NCBI RefSeq assembly: GCF_902143515.1
Contig: NZ_CABFVD010000004.1
Coordinates: 1 to 64,000, forward strand
Direction: 5' to 3'
Source: Hathewaya massiliensis
GTDB lineage: Bacteria > Bacillota > Clostridia > Clostridiales > Clostridiaceae
DNA: 64,000 nucleotides
Shown: positions 10,750 to 20,442 of the stretch, piece by piece
Layout of the letters: every line of letters starts with the position of its first letter
Numbering within the stretch: position 1 is the stretch's first letter
Translations under genes and position numbers: made by a program
The notes under the pieces: generated by a model
The model's input: only the letters and a program-made list of their open reading frames with translations
Told to the model about the DNA's origin: nothing
The model's database searches: none

Positions 10750-11307
10750 TTAAACTGTCATAATTTCTTTTTCTTTTTCAATTACTAATTTATCAATTTC
10801 TATAACAAAATTATCAGTTTCTTTTTGAACTTTTTCTTCTAAGGCTTTAGCTTGATCTTCTGGTAAATCATTATCTTTCTTTAAATTTTTAATTTTATCA
10901 TTAGCTTCACGTCTTATAGATCTTATTGCTATTTTAGCATCTTCACCAGATTTTTTTATAGATTTAACTAAATTTTTTCTAGTTTCTTCAGTAAGTTCAG
11001 GAATAATAAGTCTTATAGCTGTGCCATCACTTGAAGGGTTTAAACCTAAATCAGATTTTAAAATAGCTTTTTCAATTTCTTTTATTGAAGACTTATCGTA
11101 TGGTTGAATTAAAAGTATTCTTCCTTCTGGTACAGATATATTAGCTAACTGAGTAATTGAAGTTAAAGTACCATAATACTCAACTTCTATCTTTTCAAGC
11201 ATTTTAGGGTTAGCTCTTCCAGCTTTCATACTAGCTAGTTCTTCTTTTAATACTAAAACAGATTTATTCATTTTTTCTTTAGCATTTTTTAAAATATCAG
11301 ATACCAT
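10750..11307 (-). CDS. frr: Ribosome recycling factor
   Basis: Splits post-termination ribosomes with EF-G. The 185-residue length is exact for the family. The typical helix-bundle start (KMNKSVLVLKEELASMKAGRANP) and the C-terminal block IRSIRREANDKIKNLKKDNDLPEDQAK are clear. It follows pyrH by 21 bp and ends at a terminator; the pyrH-frr pairing is conserved across bacteria. Confidence 0.98.
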   Translation of the reverse strand: MVSDILKNAKEKMNKSVLVLKEELASMKAGRANPKMLEKIEVEYYGTLTSITQLANISVPEGRILLIQPYDKSSIKEIEKAILKSDLGLNPSSDGTAIRLIIPELTEETRKNLVKSIKKSGEDAKIAIRSIRREANDKIKNLKKDNDLPEDQAKALEEKVQKETDNFVIEIDKLVIEKEKEIMTV

Positions 11308-11328
11308 AAATTTATTACCCCCGTATAT

Positions 11329-12039
11329 TTATTTTTTAACAATAGTTCCTATTTGTTTTCCGCAAACAGCACTTATAATATTCTCCGGCTTATCAAGTCC
11401 GAAAACAAGTATTGGTATATTATTGTCCATACATAATGATGTTGCAGTAGAATCCATAACTTGTAATCCTTTTTCTAAGATTTCAATATATGATAATGAA
11501 GAATACTTTTTAGCATCATCAAATTTTCTTGGGTCTTTATTATATACACCGTCTACATTCTTAGCAAGCAATATAATCTCAGCTTCTATTTCTGCGGCTC
11601 TTAAAGCTGCGGTGGTATCTGTAGAAAAATAAGGGTTTCCGATACCAGCAGCAAAAATAACAACTCTACCTTTTTCCAAATGTCGCATAGCTTTTCGTCT
11701 GATATATGGTTCTGCTACTTCTTTCATTTCAATAGCTGTTTGTACTCTTGTTGGAATGCCCATAGATTCTAAAGAATCTTGAAGAGCTAATGCATTAATA
11801 CAAGTAGCCATCATTCCCATATAATCAGCTGTGGCTCTATCCATATCTTCTCCATTTCTACCTCTCCATATATTGCCGCCACCAACAACCATGCCACATT
11901 GAACTCCCATTTCAACTAACTCTTTTATTTGACTTGAAATGCATTTTACAATATTAAAATCAATTCCAAATCCTTTTTCACCTGATAAAGCTTCACCTGA
12001 TAACTTAAGCATTACTCTTTTATACTTTGCTGTTTCCAT
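11329..12039 (-). CDS. pyrH: UMP kinase
   Basis: Phosphorylates UMP to UDP in pyrimidine nucleotide synthesis; amino acid kinase fold, hexameric, cytosolic. Landmarks: [15 protein letters not shown] (phosphate-binding Lys and Gly), [12 protein letters not shown]-type loop ([10 protein letters not shown]), [19 protein letters not shown], and [22 protein letters not shown]. 236 residues is normal. It is preceded by the tsf terminator and precedes frr. Confidence 0.98.
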   Translation of the reverse strand: METAKYKRVMLKLSGEALSGEKGFGIDFNIVKCISSQIKELVEMGVQCGMVVGGGNIWRGRNGEDMDRATADYMGMMATCINALALQDSLESMGIPTRVQTAIEMKEVAEPYIRRKAMRHLEKGRVVIFAAGIGNPYFSTDTTAALRAAEIEAEIILLAKNVDGVYNKDPRKFDDAKKYSSLSYIEILEKGLQVMDSTATSLCMDNNIPILVFGLDKPENIISAVCGKQIGTIVKK

Positions 12040-12104
12040 ATAATATTATACCTCCAAAGAGAATTTTACTAACAAATAGATTTTTCTAATATTTAGAGTT
12101 ATAT

Positions 12105-12136
12105 TTTAAAAAAAGAGAACACGGCGTGTTCTCTTT
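12105..12136 (-). terminator. Intrinsic terminator after tsf
   Basis: A 12-bp perfect stem (AAAGAGAACACG / CGTGTTCTCTTT) immediately after the tsf stop, followed by a run of seven T on the minus strand. It ends the rpsB-tsf transcript. Confidence 0.92.
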
Positions 12137-12140
12137 AATT

Positions 12141-13061
12141 TTATTTACCACCCATTTGTTTTGCTACTTCTTCAGCAAAGTTTTCTTCTTTTTTCTCGAT
12201 ACCTTCGCCTCTTTCAAATCTCACAAACTTGTTGATTTTTATAGTTGAACCTATTTTCTTAGATTCTTCATTTAAGTACTTTTCTATAGTTAGGTCAGGA
12301 TTTTTAACCCAAACTTGCTCAATTAAGCAGTTTTCTTTGTAATATTTATTTATTCTTCCCATAACCATTTTTTCTATTATATTATCAGGTTTTCCTTCAT
12401 TTTTAGCTTGAACCCTGAAAATTTCTTTTTCTTTTTCTAAACTTTCATTGTCTACTGCATCTCTATCTAAGAATAATGGATTAGTAGCAGCAACTTGCAT
12501 TGCAACTTCCTTTGCAATTTCACAAAGATCAGAAGATGAAGTTTCACATCCTAATTCTACCATTACCCCTATTTTTCCTGCTCCATGTATATAGCTATTT
12601 AATGCTCCATTTTCTACGGAGAATCTTTCGAATCTTCTTACGGACATATTTTCTCCAAGCTTAGCTATTAAAGCAGTAACAGCATCTTTTAAAGATATAG
12701 ATTGATCTTCCATATATTTCTCTTCTAATAACTCTTCTACAGAAGTTGCTGAAGATACACATGCTTGTTTAGCAACATCATTAACAAGTTTTATAAAATC
12801 TTCATTTGCTGCAACAAAGTCTGTTTCACAGTTTACTTCTACGATAGAAGCACTTTTGTTATCCTCAGATATAAAAGTTTGAACTAAACCTTCTGATGCA
12901 ACTCTTCCAGCTTTTTTAGCAGCTGCAGCTAAACCTTTTTTTCTTAATAATTCTACAGCAGCTTCCATGTCTCCATTAGATTCTGTTAAAGCCTTTTTAC
13001 AGTCCATCATACCTGCACCAGTAGACTCTCTAAGCTCTTTTACCATACTTGCACTAATCAT
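12141..13061 (-). CDS. tsf: Elongation factor Ts
   Basis: Guanine nucleotide exchange factor for EF-Tu. The N-terminal UBA-like domain has [21 protein letters not shown], the core has [16 protein letters not shown] (the TDFV motif that contacts EF-Tu), and the C-terminal helices end [22 protein letters not shown]. 306 residues is normal. It follows rpsB by 57 bp, the usual two-gene translation operon. Confidence 0.98.
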   Translation of the reverse strand: MISASMVKELRESTGAGMMDCKKALTESNGDMEAAVELLRKKGLAAAAKKAGRVASEGLVQTFISEDNKSASIVEVNCETDFVAANEDFIKLVNDVAKQACVSSATSVEELLEEKYMEDQSISLKDAVTALIAKLGENMSVRRFERFSVENGALNSYIHGAGKIGVMVELGCETSSSDLCEIAKEVAMQVAATNPLFLDRDAVDNESLEKEKEIFRVQAKNEGKPDNIIEKMVMGRINKYYKENCLIEQVWVKNPDLTIEKYLNEESKKIGSTIKINKFVRFERGEGIEKKEENFAEEVAKQMGGK

Positions 13062-13118
13062 TTAAATTCCTCCTTAATGATAATTGAACAATTATTGTTA
13101 CAAAAACTACTAATAATA

Positions 13119-13820
13119 TTATTCAGCTAATTGTTCACCTTGTCTGCCTTCAATAATGGCATCTGCCATTCTAGCTGTGATTAATTTTACAGCTCTTATA
13201 GCATCATCATTACCTGGAATTACATAATCAACATCATCTGGATCACAATTAGTATCTACTATAGATACTACTGGTATACCAAGAATTTTAGCTTCAGATA
13301 CAGCATTTTTTTCTTTTCTTGGATCTATAACAAACATAGCACCAATATTTTCTACGTTCATATTTCTTATTCCACCTAAGTTTTTCTCAAGCTTTTCAGC
13401 TTCGTTCTTAAGTAATGTAACTTCTTTTTTTGGAAGAACTTCAAAAACTCCATCTTCCTCCATTTTTTCTATCTCTTCTAATCTAGCTATTCTTGATTTA
13501 ATTGTATTAAAGTTAGTTAACATTCCACCTAACCATCTGTTGTTTACGAAATGCATTCCTGCTCTTCTTGATTCTACATCAACAGCTTCTTGTGCTTGTT
13601 TTTTTGTACCAACAAATAATACATCTTTACCTTCAGCAGATACTGATTTAATGAAATCATAAGCTTGATCTACTTTTTTTACAGTTTTTTGTAGATCGAT
13701 TATGTATATTCCATTTCTTTCTGTGAAAATATAAGGAGCCATCTTAGGGTTCCATCTTCTAGTTTGGTGTCCAAAGTGTACACCTGCTTCTAATAATTGT
13801 TTCATACTAATAACTGCCAT
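13119..13820 (-). CDS. rpsB: 30S ribosomal protein S2
   Basis: Small-subunit protein that helps bind S1-type proteins and stabilise the head-platform junction. [24 protein letters not shown] at the N-terminus, [18 protein letters not shown] and [32 protein letters not shown] are family signatures; 233 residues is normal. The start follows CCAGGAGGTATTAA, a strong ribosome site. The upstream 90 bases fold into a leader, listed separately, that may control the operon. Confidence 0.98.
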   Translation of the reverse strand: MAVISMKQLLEAGVHFGHQTRRWNPKMAPYIFTERNGIYIIDLQKTVKKVDQAYDFIKSVSAEGKDVLFVGTKKQAQEAVDVESRRAGMHFVNNRWLGGMLTNFNTIKSRIARLEEIEKMEEDGVFEVLPKKEVTLLKNEAEKLEKNLGGIRNMNVENIGAMFVIDPRKEKNAVSEAKILGIPVVSIVDTNCDPDDVDYVIPGNDDAIRAVKLITARMADAIIEGRQGEQLAE

Positions 13821-13839
13821 AATTTAATACCTCCTGGTT

Positions 13840-13898
13840 TTTTCCTCCACTACCTTCACCTTTATAAAACGCCTAAACATAGGACCCTGTTTTATAAA
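13840..13898 (-). promoter_or_regulatory. Candidate rpsB leader RNA structure
   Basis: In the rpsB 5' region the minus-strand RNA has a perfect 10-bp outer stem (TTTATAAAAC with GTTTTATAAA; plus-strand arms 13889-13898 and 13861-13870) enclosing a small CCTA/TAGG hairpin. It lies about 45 bases before the rpsB start. Ribosomal protein operons are often autoregulated by such leaders; that this one binds S2 is inference. Confidence 0.45.
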
Positions 13899-13984
13899 TT
13901 GGATAGTGTGTGTAATTCATACTTTATGTATTATATCACAAGGTACAGTTCTATTCAATATAAATTTATGATTTTTACAACATT

Positions 13985-14009
13985 AAAAAACAGGATGAAA
14001 TTCATCCTG
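13985..14009 (-). terminator. Intrinsic terminator after codY
   Basis: Nine-base-pair stem CAGGATGAA / TTCATCCTG followed by six T on the minus strand, 18 bp after the codY stop. Confidence 0.9.
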
Positions 14010-14026
14010 AAAATATTATTACCAAA

Positions 14027-14800
14027 CTATTTTATTTTATCTAACTCTTCTAATAATTTTTCATTTAAAATCTTTATGTGAGTACCTTTCATGCCTAGGG
14101 ATCTAGACTCTATTACTCCTGCACTTTCAAACTTTCTAAGAGCATTTACTATTACAGATCTTGTGATACCTACTTTATCTGCAATTTTAGATGCTACTAA
14201 TAATCCTTCTGTTCCTTCTAACTCATTAAATATGTGTTCTACTGCTTCTAATTCAGAGTAAGATAAAGTGCCTATAGCAAGTTGAACTATAGCTTTTTTC
14301 CTTGCTTCTTCTTCCATCTCTTCGTTTTTAGATCTTAATATTTCCATCCCAACAATTGTTGCACTATATTCTGCTAAAACTAAATCATCCTCTGTAAAAG
14401 GTTTATCAAATCTAGCAAGTAGCAAAGTTCCTAATCTTTCTCTATTTCCTATAATAGGAACTATAGTTGTTATTTTATTATCTAATTCGCATAACTTTTT
14501 ATCTTTAAATACACAATTCCCTTTACTAGTTAAGTTTTCTTTAGTTCCTTCAATTGTCATCAATTTACTGTTATAATCTTCAGGAAATCTAAGTTTGTCT
14601 ACAACTTCGTCCTTTACTATATCACACTCAAAATTGCTGGAAAAATTATATCCTAAAATTTTTCCCTTTCTACTTATTATGTACACATTACACTCTAAAA
14701 CCTCACTTAATAATGTACATATATCTGAAAATGAAACTGGTTCATTTCCTGTTTTCTGTAAAATCTTATTTAACATTCTAGTTTTATTTAAAATAGACAT
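14027..14800 (-). CDS. codY: GTP-sensing global transcriptional regulator CodY
   Basis: Pleiotropic repressor/activator of Gram-positive nutrient stress genes, responding to GTP and branched-chain amino acids; in pathogenic clostridia it also controls toxin genes. The N-terminal GAF domain (about 1-150) is followed by a linker helix and a winged HTH with [41 protein letters not shown], nearly invariant in the family. 257 residues is normal. The upstream gap contains AATTTTTAGAATTAT (14872-14886), which matches 11 of 15 positions of the CodY box and could be an autoregulatory site; that is a weak call. The gene stands alone between topA and a terminator. Confidence 0.97.
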   Translation of the reverse strand: MSILNKTRMLNKILQKTGNEPVSFSDICTLLSEVLECNVYIISRKGKILGYNFSSNFECDIVKDEVVDKLRFPEDYNSKLMTIEGTKENLTSKGNCVFKDKKLCELDNKITTIVPIIGNRERLGTLLLARFDKPFTEDDLVLAEYSATIVGMEILRSKNEEMEEEARKKAIVQLAIGTLSYSELEAVEHIFNELEGTEGLLVASKIADKVGITRSVIVNALRKFESAGVIESRSLGMKGTHIKILNEKLLEELDKIK

Positions 14801-14970
14801 TAATTATATCCTCCTTAAGTTGTTTATCGTTTTGTAAAATACAAAGTTTTCAAAATATAATAAAAATTTTAAATTTTTAGAATTATCCCTTATCCTTATA
14901 TATAATATCATAATGAATCTACTATTTCAATAACTAATTGTTATTGTTTCGACATTTTTTTAATTTATTT

Positions 14971-15007
14971 ACGTGTTCTATTTAAAATTATTATAAATAG
15001 AACACGT
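14971..15007. repeat. 13-bp inverted repeat between codY and topA
   Basis: Perfect arms ACGTGTTCTATTT (14971-14983) and AAATAGAACACGT (14995-15007), loop of 11 bases, about 60 bp after the topA stop. No clear T-run follows on either strand, so it may be a weak topA terminator or a structured element. The rest of the 265-bp gap holds the AT-rich codY promoter region. Confidence 0.55.
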
Positions 15008-15065
15008 ATTATTAATAAGTTTTAATAAAAATGTAAAAACTTTGTTAATAATACGTTAAAAATTA

Positions 15066-17129
15066 CTATTTACTTTTATATCCACATTCCTTACTAATAC
15101 ACTGTAAATAGTCTCCCTTAGATTTTGAGCTTCTTTTCACTAATATAGAAGTGCATTTTGGGCATTTTTCTTCCGTAGGTTCATACCAACTTACAAAATT
15201 GCATTCAGGATAATTACTGCATCCATAGAATTTCCTTCCCTTTTTACTTTTTCTAACCAATACATTACCTTCACATAAGGGACACTTAACATCTAGTTCC
15301 TCTACTATAGGTTTGGTATTTTTACAATCCGGATATCCAGGACATGCTAAAAAATTACCATACCTACCTCTCTTTATAACCATAAATTTACCACATTTAT
15401 CACATTTTATATCCGTCACTTCATCTTCTATGGTTATTTTGGCTATTTCATTTTCAGCAATTTCTATAGTTTTCTTAAAAGGAATAAAGAATTCATCTAT
15501 TACCTTCCTCCAACCAAGTTTGCCTTCCTCAATTTTGTCAAGTTTCTCCTCCATACTTGCAGTAAATTCTACGTCTACTATATCATTGAAGTGCTCACTT
15601 ACAATATCGTTTACAATTACTCCAAGTTCAGTTGCCTTTAGAGTTTTTTTATCCCTTTCTACATACTGTCTACCTAACAACGTACTTATAGTTGGGGCAT
15701 ATGTGCTAGGACGGCCAATACCATTTTCCTCCATTGTTTTTATCAATGTAGCTTCTGAAAACCTAGCTGGTGGTTGGGTAAAATGTTGTTTGCCTAAAAC
15801 ATCTTTATAATTTAGTTCTTCATTTTCAACTATAGGTGGAAGAATTTTATTATCAGTATCTATACTACTATCATACAATTTGGTAAACCCATCAAATAAA
15901 ATTCTGTTACCTGTAGTCCTTAAGGTGTATTCACCATTTAATACATCTATTGAAGTGCTTTCATAGACACAATTAGACATCTGGCTTGCTACAAATCTCT
16001 CCCATATTAATTTGTATAACTTATACTGTTCTGGCTTTAAGCTTTCTTTAATATCTGAAGGTACTAACTGTAAATTAGTAGGTCTAATAGCTTCATGAGC
16101 ATCTTGACTATCCTTTTTACTTTTAAACTCTCTTTCTTTATCTGGGATATATTCCTTTCCAAATGAATCAATTATGTAATTTTTGCTCATATCTTTTGCT
16201 TCTTTTGAAACTCTTACTGAATCAGTTCTCATATAAGTTATTAATCCTACAGTGCCTATTTTTTTTATATCCACGCCTTCATAAAGACTTTGAGCCACAG
16301 ACATAGTTTTATATGTTGAAAACCCCAATTTCTTATATGCTTCCTGTTGCATAGTACTGGTTGTAAAAGGAGCAAGAGGTGATTTTTCTTTCTTTGTTTG
16401 TTTTATGCTATTCACAAAAAAATTGTTGCTTTTTAAATCTTGAATTATTTTATTGCACTCTTCCCCGTTTTTAATAGAGATCTTTTCCCCATTATAATTT
16501 ACTAGTTTAAAATTTAACTCTTCATTTTTTTTATTCTTTAGAATACACTCAACTGTCCAGTATTCCTCTGGTATAAATGCTTCTATTTCCTTTTCTCTAT
16601 CACATATTATTTTTAAAGCAACAGATTGAACTCTACCTGCACTTAATCCCCATTTAACTTTTCTCCAAAGTATAGGGCTTATCTCATAGCCAACCAACCT
16701 ATCTAAAATTCTTCTAGCTTGTTGTGCATCCACTAAACTTTCATTTATTTTTCTAGGATTTTTAATTGCATTTTTAACAGCAGTCTTTGTAATTTCATTA
16801 AATTCAATCCTACAAGTTTCTTCTTCTTGTAATTTTAGTGCTTTAGATAAATGCCAAGAAATAGCTTCTCCTTCCCTATCAGGGTCAGTTGCAAGATATA
16901 TCTTATCTGATTTTTTAGCCTGTTTTCTTAACTTATCTAAAACTTCCCCCTTCCCTCTAATTGTAATATATTTTGGTTCATAGTCGTTTTCTATATCAAC
17001 ACCCAATTGACTCTTAGGTAAATCCCTTACATGACCCATAGTTGCTTCAACAACATAGTTACTACCTAAATACTTCTTTATAGTTTTTACCTTTGTTGGT
17101 GACTCAACTATTACTAACTTTTGTCCCAT
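15066..17129 (-). CDS. topA: DNA topoisomerase I
   Basis: Type IA topoisomerase that relaxes negative supercoils. The N-terminal Toprim domain has KLVIVESPTKVKTIKKYL and ATDPDREGEAISWHL; the active-site tyrosine is in VGLITYMRTDSVRVS (about residue 300). NGIGRPSTYAPTISTL is also conserved. Three C-terminal C4 zinc fingers start at CDKCGKFMV, CPLCEGNVL and CPKCTSILV. 687 residues is normal for Clostridium. The gene is 34 bp after dprA, the usual Firmicute arrangement. Confidence 0.98.
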   Translation of the reverse strand: MGQKLVIVESPTKVKTIKKYLGSNYVVEATMGHVRDLPKSQLGVDIENDYEPKYITIRGKGEVLDKLRKQAKKSDKIYLATDPDREGEAISWHLSKALKLQEEETCRIEFNEITKTAVKNAIKNPRKINESLVDAQQARRILDRLVGYEISPILWRKVKWGLSAGRVQSVALKIICDREKEIEAFIPEEYWTVECILKNKKNEELNFKLVNYNGEKISIKNGEECNKIIQDLKSNNFFVNSIKQTKKEKSPLAPFTTSTMQQEAYKKLGFSTYKTMSVAQSLYEGVDIKKIGTVGLITYMRTDSVRVSKEAKDMSKNYIIDSFGKEYIPDKEREFKSKKDSQDAHEAIRPTNLQLVPSDIKESLKPEQYKLYKLIWERFVASQMSNCVYESTSIDVLNGEYTLRTTGNRILFDGFTKLYDSSIDTDNKILPPIVENEELNYKDVLGKQHFTQPPARFSEATLIKTMEENGIGRPSTYAPTISTLLGRQYVERDKKTLKATELGVIVNDIVSEHFNDIVDVEFTASMEEKLDKIEEGKLGWRKVIDEFFIPFKKTIEIAENEIAKITIEDEVTDIKCDKCGKFMVIKRGRYGNFLACPGYPDCKNTKPIVEELDVKCPLCEGNVLVRKSKKGRKFYGCSNYPECNFVSWYEPTEEKCPKCTSILVKRSSKSKGDYLQCISKECGYKSK

Positions 17130-17163
17130 TATCTCCCCTCCATTAACATTTCAATACTCTTTA

Positions 17164-18291
17164 TTAAGCTAATTCTTCAATTTTTACATAATAATTTCCA
17201 CATATACATTTTACTTTTGAAAATACCTGCATTTCAAATAATAACCCATGTAAACACTCTATGTCAATATTAGTTAATTTAGATATATCATCAATATGCA
17301 TAGGTCTATCAGTTAAAACCCCAAATATTTCACTTTGTTCTTTAGTAAAATTAACATTATTTTTAAAATTTTTAATACTTTTTTCTTCTATATTTAATAA
17401 TTCATATAAATCTTTTGAATTGGTAAATATATGTGCACCATCTTTTATAAGGTCATTAGTTCCTATACTGTATCTGGAAAATATAGAACCAGGAACTGCC
17501 ATAACCTCCTTTCCTTGTTCTAAGGCTAAATTCGCCGTTATAAGTGAACCGCTTTTACCTGATGCTTCAACTATTATTAAAAGATCAGAAAGCCCACTTA
17601 TAATCCTATTTCTTATAGGAAAATTCCAAGCATTAGGTCTAGTATTAGGAACATATTCCGAAATTATAACTCCGTAATTTTCCACTTCTTTATATAATCC
17701 CTTATTTTCTTTTGGATATATATTATTTATACCACATCCTAAAACACCACAGGTATAGTTTTTCTTTTTAGTGCATACCCTGTGTGCAATACTATCTACT
17801 CCCTTTGCTAGACCTGATATTATATTTATACTATTTTGGGTTAATATTTTGCATATTTCTTTTGTTACATTTTCTCCATATAAAGTACACTCTCTAGCTC
17901 CAACTACACTAACAGATTTATGATTAATACTATCTAAACTTCCTTTATAATATAACACACATGGTGGATCTACAATATCTCTTAGTTTTTCAGGATAATT
18001 ATCATCAAAGATAGTAGTAATTCCAATGTTTTCTTTAAAAATTATTTCTTCAATTTTATCTATTTTTTCTTTATCATATGCAGCTTTAAATTTGTCAATT
18101 AATCTTTCTTTTATATATGAAGATTTTTTAAATCCATCTTCATATATAAAATCCCATAACTCTTTAAAACTACTAAAGTTTTTTATTATAGTATACTTAT
18201 TTATAGGGGAAAGTTCCACCATAGAAAACCATATCGCATATTTATTCAATCCATACACTCCTCTATATTGCTTTATATTAGGACCTCTCAT
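17164..18291 (-). CDS. dprA: DNA processing protein DprA/Smf
   Basis: Binds incoming single-stranded DNA and loads RecA during transformation. The central Rossmann-like domain has SVVGARECTLYGENV, ISGLAKGVDSIAHRVC, GVLGCGINNIYPKEN, FPIRNRIISGLSDLLIIVEASGKSGSLITANLALEQGKEVMAVPGSI in consecutive blocks; a C-terminal winged-helix segment follows. 375 residues is slightly longer than the minimal family. It lies 106 bp downstream of the comM 3' part; in an uninterrupted chromosome comM, dprA and topA would probably be co-transcribed, so the prophage may affect its expression. Confidence 0.95.
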   Translation of the reverse strand: MRGPNIKQYRGVYGLNKYAIWFSMVELSPINKYTIIKNFSSFKELWDFIYEDGFKKSSYIKERLIDKFKAAYDKEKIDKIEEIIFKENIGITTIFDDNYPEKLRDIVDPPCVLYYKGSLDSINHKSVSVVGARECTLYGENVTKEICKILTQNSINIISGLAKGVDSIAHRVCTKKKNYTCGVLGCGINNIYPKENKGLYKEVENYGVIISEYVPNTRPNAWNFPIRNRIISGLSDLLIIVEASGKSGSLITANLALEQGKEVMAVPGSIFSRYSIGTNDLIKDGAHIFTNSKDLYELLNIEEKSIKNFKNNVNFTKEQSEIFGVLTDRPMHIDDISKLTNIDIECLHGLLFEMQVFSKVKCICGNYYVKIEELA

Positions 18292-18397
18292 TTACTACTC
18301 TTATCTTTTTTAAGTGAAGTATAGATTGCCATGTACTTAGATAAGAATTTATAAACTTAAATGTAAATAAAAATTTATTCTAAAGTAAAAAAACTTT

Positions 18398-18869
18398 TTA
18401 TATTATATCCTCTTTTAAAAAGTTTCTATAGCTAAAGGCTTCTATTAAATCTTGTTTATCAATATTTTCTTTACCTTGCAAATCAGCTATAGTCCTAGAT
18501 ATCTTAAGAATCCTGATATAAGCCCTACCACTGAGAGAATATTTCTTGAACATGCTTTCTAAAAATTCCTCTTCTTTTATGTTTAATTTGCAATACTTTT
18601 TTAAAAGTGGAGAACTAATAGAAGCGTTAGTATAAATCTTATTATCTTTAAATCTTCTTTTTTGTATTTCCCTTGCTATTAATACTCTTTCCTTAATAAT
18701 TTTAGATGATTCATTATGGGAATCCCTAAATTTATTAAAGGAGAGATTTGGTACACTTACATACATATCTATTCTATCTAAAAATGGGGCAGAGAGTTTA
18801 TTTAAATACCTTCGTCTTTCTTCTCTTGTACAGGTACATTCCTTTTGAGATAGAAAATTACCACATGGA
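18398..18869 (-). pseudogene. comM: comM (YifB-type Mg-chelatase-like ATPase), 3' fragment cut off by prophage
   Basis: Carboxy-terminal third of the AAA+ protein ComM. Reading from the attachment core, the frame gives CPCGNFLSQKECTCTREE, then RYLNKLSAPFLDRIDMYVSVPNLSF, the conserved block that follows AMNP in intact ComM, and ends with the family's C-terminal helical domain (SGRAYIRILKISRTIADLQGKENI). The missing first 347 codons are at 57724-58766. Joining the two parts across the core gives 1515 bases, exactly 505 codons. As it stands this part has no start codon of its own before ATG 18766 and should be inactive, but excision would restore it. Confidence 0.93.
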
Positions 18870-19356
18870 CAACCATGAAAGTAACTACTTAGATAATATG
18901 TACTATAAATTTAATATTAAAAAATCATATAATGTTAAAAAAAATAGTGCTTCTAATGCTTATAATAGAATACATGAAGCAAGATTATCTAAAAGTTTAA
19001 CCATAAAACAAGTTTCTATTCAATCTAATTTAACAGAAACGCAAATTCATAATATCGAGACAAATAAGAGTACTCCTACACTTGCTACTTTAAAGAAACT
19101 AGAAAGTGTATTAGATAAAGATTTTTGGTATTTAGGAAATTATGACTCCCTTGAAGAAAATACATTAGGAGAACGTATATATAAATGTAGGCTTTTTTTA
19201 GGATATGGTAGAAAGGAGTTTGCTCAAATATTAGGTGTTGGATATAGATCATTAGAAAAGTGGGAAAGAGATCTTGTAACCCCTAGTAAAAAGAATATGG
19301 ATATCTTAAAAAAGTATATAAATAAATTATATATAATATGTAGAAAAAAATTATAA
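18865..19356 (+). CDS. Double helix-turn-helix (XRE) protein at prophage left end
   Basis: Contains two XRE-type HTH units: RIHEARLSKSLTIKQVSIQSNLTETQIHNIE and ERIYKCRLFLGYGRKEFAQILGVGYRSLEKWE. The frame is open from 18748, but upstream of 18870 it is antisense to comM. ATG 18865 lies in host DNA 5 bp before the shared core, and the first phage-encoded in-frame ATG is 18898; neither has a good ribosome site. In the excised circle the same frame is continuous with the recombinase, so this may be a C-terminal part of that protein which integration turns into a separate gene. A weak bidirectional hairpin follows. Confidence 0.75.
   Translation: MDNHESNYLDNMYYKFNIKKSYNVKKNSASNAYNRIHEARLSKSLTIKQVSIQSNLTETQIHNIETNKSTPTLATLKKLESVLDKDFWYLGNYDSLEENTLGERIYKCRLFLGYGRKEFAQILGVGYRSLEKWERDLVTPSKKNMDILKKYINKLYIICRKKL
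18870..18872. other. attL core (CAA)
   Basis: Left junction of prophage and comM. The only sequence shared with the right junction is CAA (TTG on the comM strand). Left of it is comM 3' sequence, right of it phage sequence. Placing the crossover here rebuilds the conserved N-P-C-P-C-G codons of comM. Confidence 0.88.
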
Positions 19357-19372
19357 ATTGTATTTTAGTTAT

Positions 19373-19397
19373 AAAAAAGCCACCGTATTGGTGGCTA
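19373..19397 (-). terminator. Terminator between HTH gene and nuclease gene
   Basis: AGCCACC / GGTGGCT stem with a 5-base loop; followed by six T on the minus strand (end of the nuclease lipoprotein transcript) and by a looser AT-rich tail on the plus strand. Confidence 0.8.
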
Positions 19398-19443
19398 TAA
19401 TTATTTAAATTTTTATATAGTTTCTTATAATCTGCATTCTCTA

Positions 19444-20409
19444 TTAAAAGCATTTACTACAAGGTGAATAACTCTTTTGAGCGTCTGAAAGTGGAACTTG
19501 TCTAGCTTTATTAGCATTCATCTTCCCACAGTTAGGCTTACTATGATACTTGCTGCCTGTGGCTGACAACCATACCATTTGACCTTGTGGCTTCTGTTGT
19601 GGTGTATTTTGAACTTTAGGTTTCTGATTAGATACTACATTGGATTTACTTTTAGTTGATGAATTTGAACTTACATTAGCGGTATTCTTATTTTTGCTAT
19701 TGTTTGATTTAGCTACCTTATTATTGTCACCCTTTGTAGTTCCATTAGGATTTATTGCCCATAAACCTTTGTTATTATTTCTAGCTTCAGTAGCATATTT
19801 ACCAAAGTAGTTTTGATATTTAACATCTGGTGGATATGTACTTTGTTGAGCAAATCCATTTAATACTAATAATGCATTGAACATTTTTGCTCTTATTTCT
19901 GTTTCACTTTTATCCTTAGGTATATCAGTCCAAATATATCTTAATAACCTTCCATATTTATCAGTTTCAGAAACATCCTTTTCCAAATAGACGGTCTTTC
20001 CTTCTAGTTCAGATTTAGTATAGTTAGATGCTTCTTTTCCATATGGTTCATGTTTAGTTGTGGACTCAGGCGTATTGACACCTATAAGTCTAACTTTTTT
20101 ACCATCCTCTAGTTCAATCGTATCTCCATCTACAACCCTTTTTACTTTTGCTTCAACTAAATTAAATTCTGAAAGTTTATTTTTCTTTTCTTCTTTAATT
20201 TTTTTTGATTCTTCATCTTTCTTTTTTTGCTCTTCTTTCTTCTTCTGTTCTTCTTTCTTGTTTTGGTCATCTAACTTTTGCGCTTCTGTTTTTTGTTCCA
20301 CATTTTTATTTGTGCTAACAGTATTATTTTCACTACAACCACCTAAAAATATAGAAAAAGTCACAAAAATAGCTAATAACAATGATGAAAATTTATTTCT
20401 TTTCCCCAT
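19444..20409 (-). CDS. Surface lipoprotein with thermonuclease (SNase) domain
   Basis: Exported nuclease. Signal peptide with lipobox LGGC (Cys about 25), then a charged coiled-coil-like K/E-rich spacer (about 45-80), then a staphylococcal nuclease domain (about 82-220) with VVDGDTIELEDGKKVRLIGVNTPES and KYGRLLRYIW, retaining the Asp, Arg and Glu region of the family. A low-complexity Ser/Asn/Lys linker leads to a C-terminal module, WLSATGSKYHSKPNCGKM to SPCSKCF, with three cysteines, seen on surface nucleases. It sits between the lysis genes and attL with its own promoter (TTGCAT, 16 bp, TACAAT) and terminators on both sides, typical of a lysogenic-conversion gene. It may degrade extracellular DNA. 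Confidence 0.9.
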   Translation of the reverse strand: MGKRNKFSSLLLAIFVTFSIFLGGCSENNTVSTNKNVEQKTEAQKLDDQNKKEEQKKKEEQKKKDEESKKIKEEKKNKLSEFNLVEAKVKRVVDGDTIELEDGKKVRLIGVNTPESTTKHEPYGKEASNYTKSELEGKTVYLEKDVSETDKYGRLLRYIWTDIPKDKSETEIRAKMFNALLVLNGFAQQSTYPPDVKYQNYFGKYATEARNNNKGLWAINPNGTTKGDNNKVAKSNNSKNKNTANVSSNSSTKSKSNVVSNQKPKVQNTPQQKPQGQMVWLSATGSKYHSKPNCGKMNANKARQVPLSDAQKSYSPCSKCF

Positions 20410-20442
20410 GATAATCCCTCCTCATTATTTACTACAACCATA

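Noticed and set aside
15313-15810. Plus-strand open frame of 165 codons opposite topA
   Set aside because: Fully antisense to a conserved gene, with no ribosome site or family resemblance.
18748-18864. Upstream extension of the HTH frame into comM antisense
   Set aside because: This part is host comM on the other strand and is absent from the phage; the frame is open there by chance.
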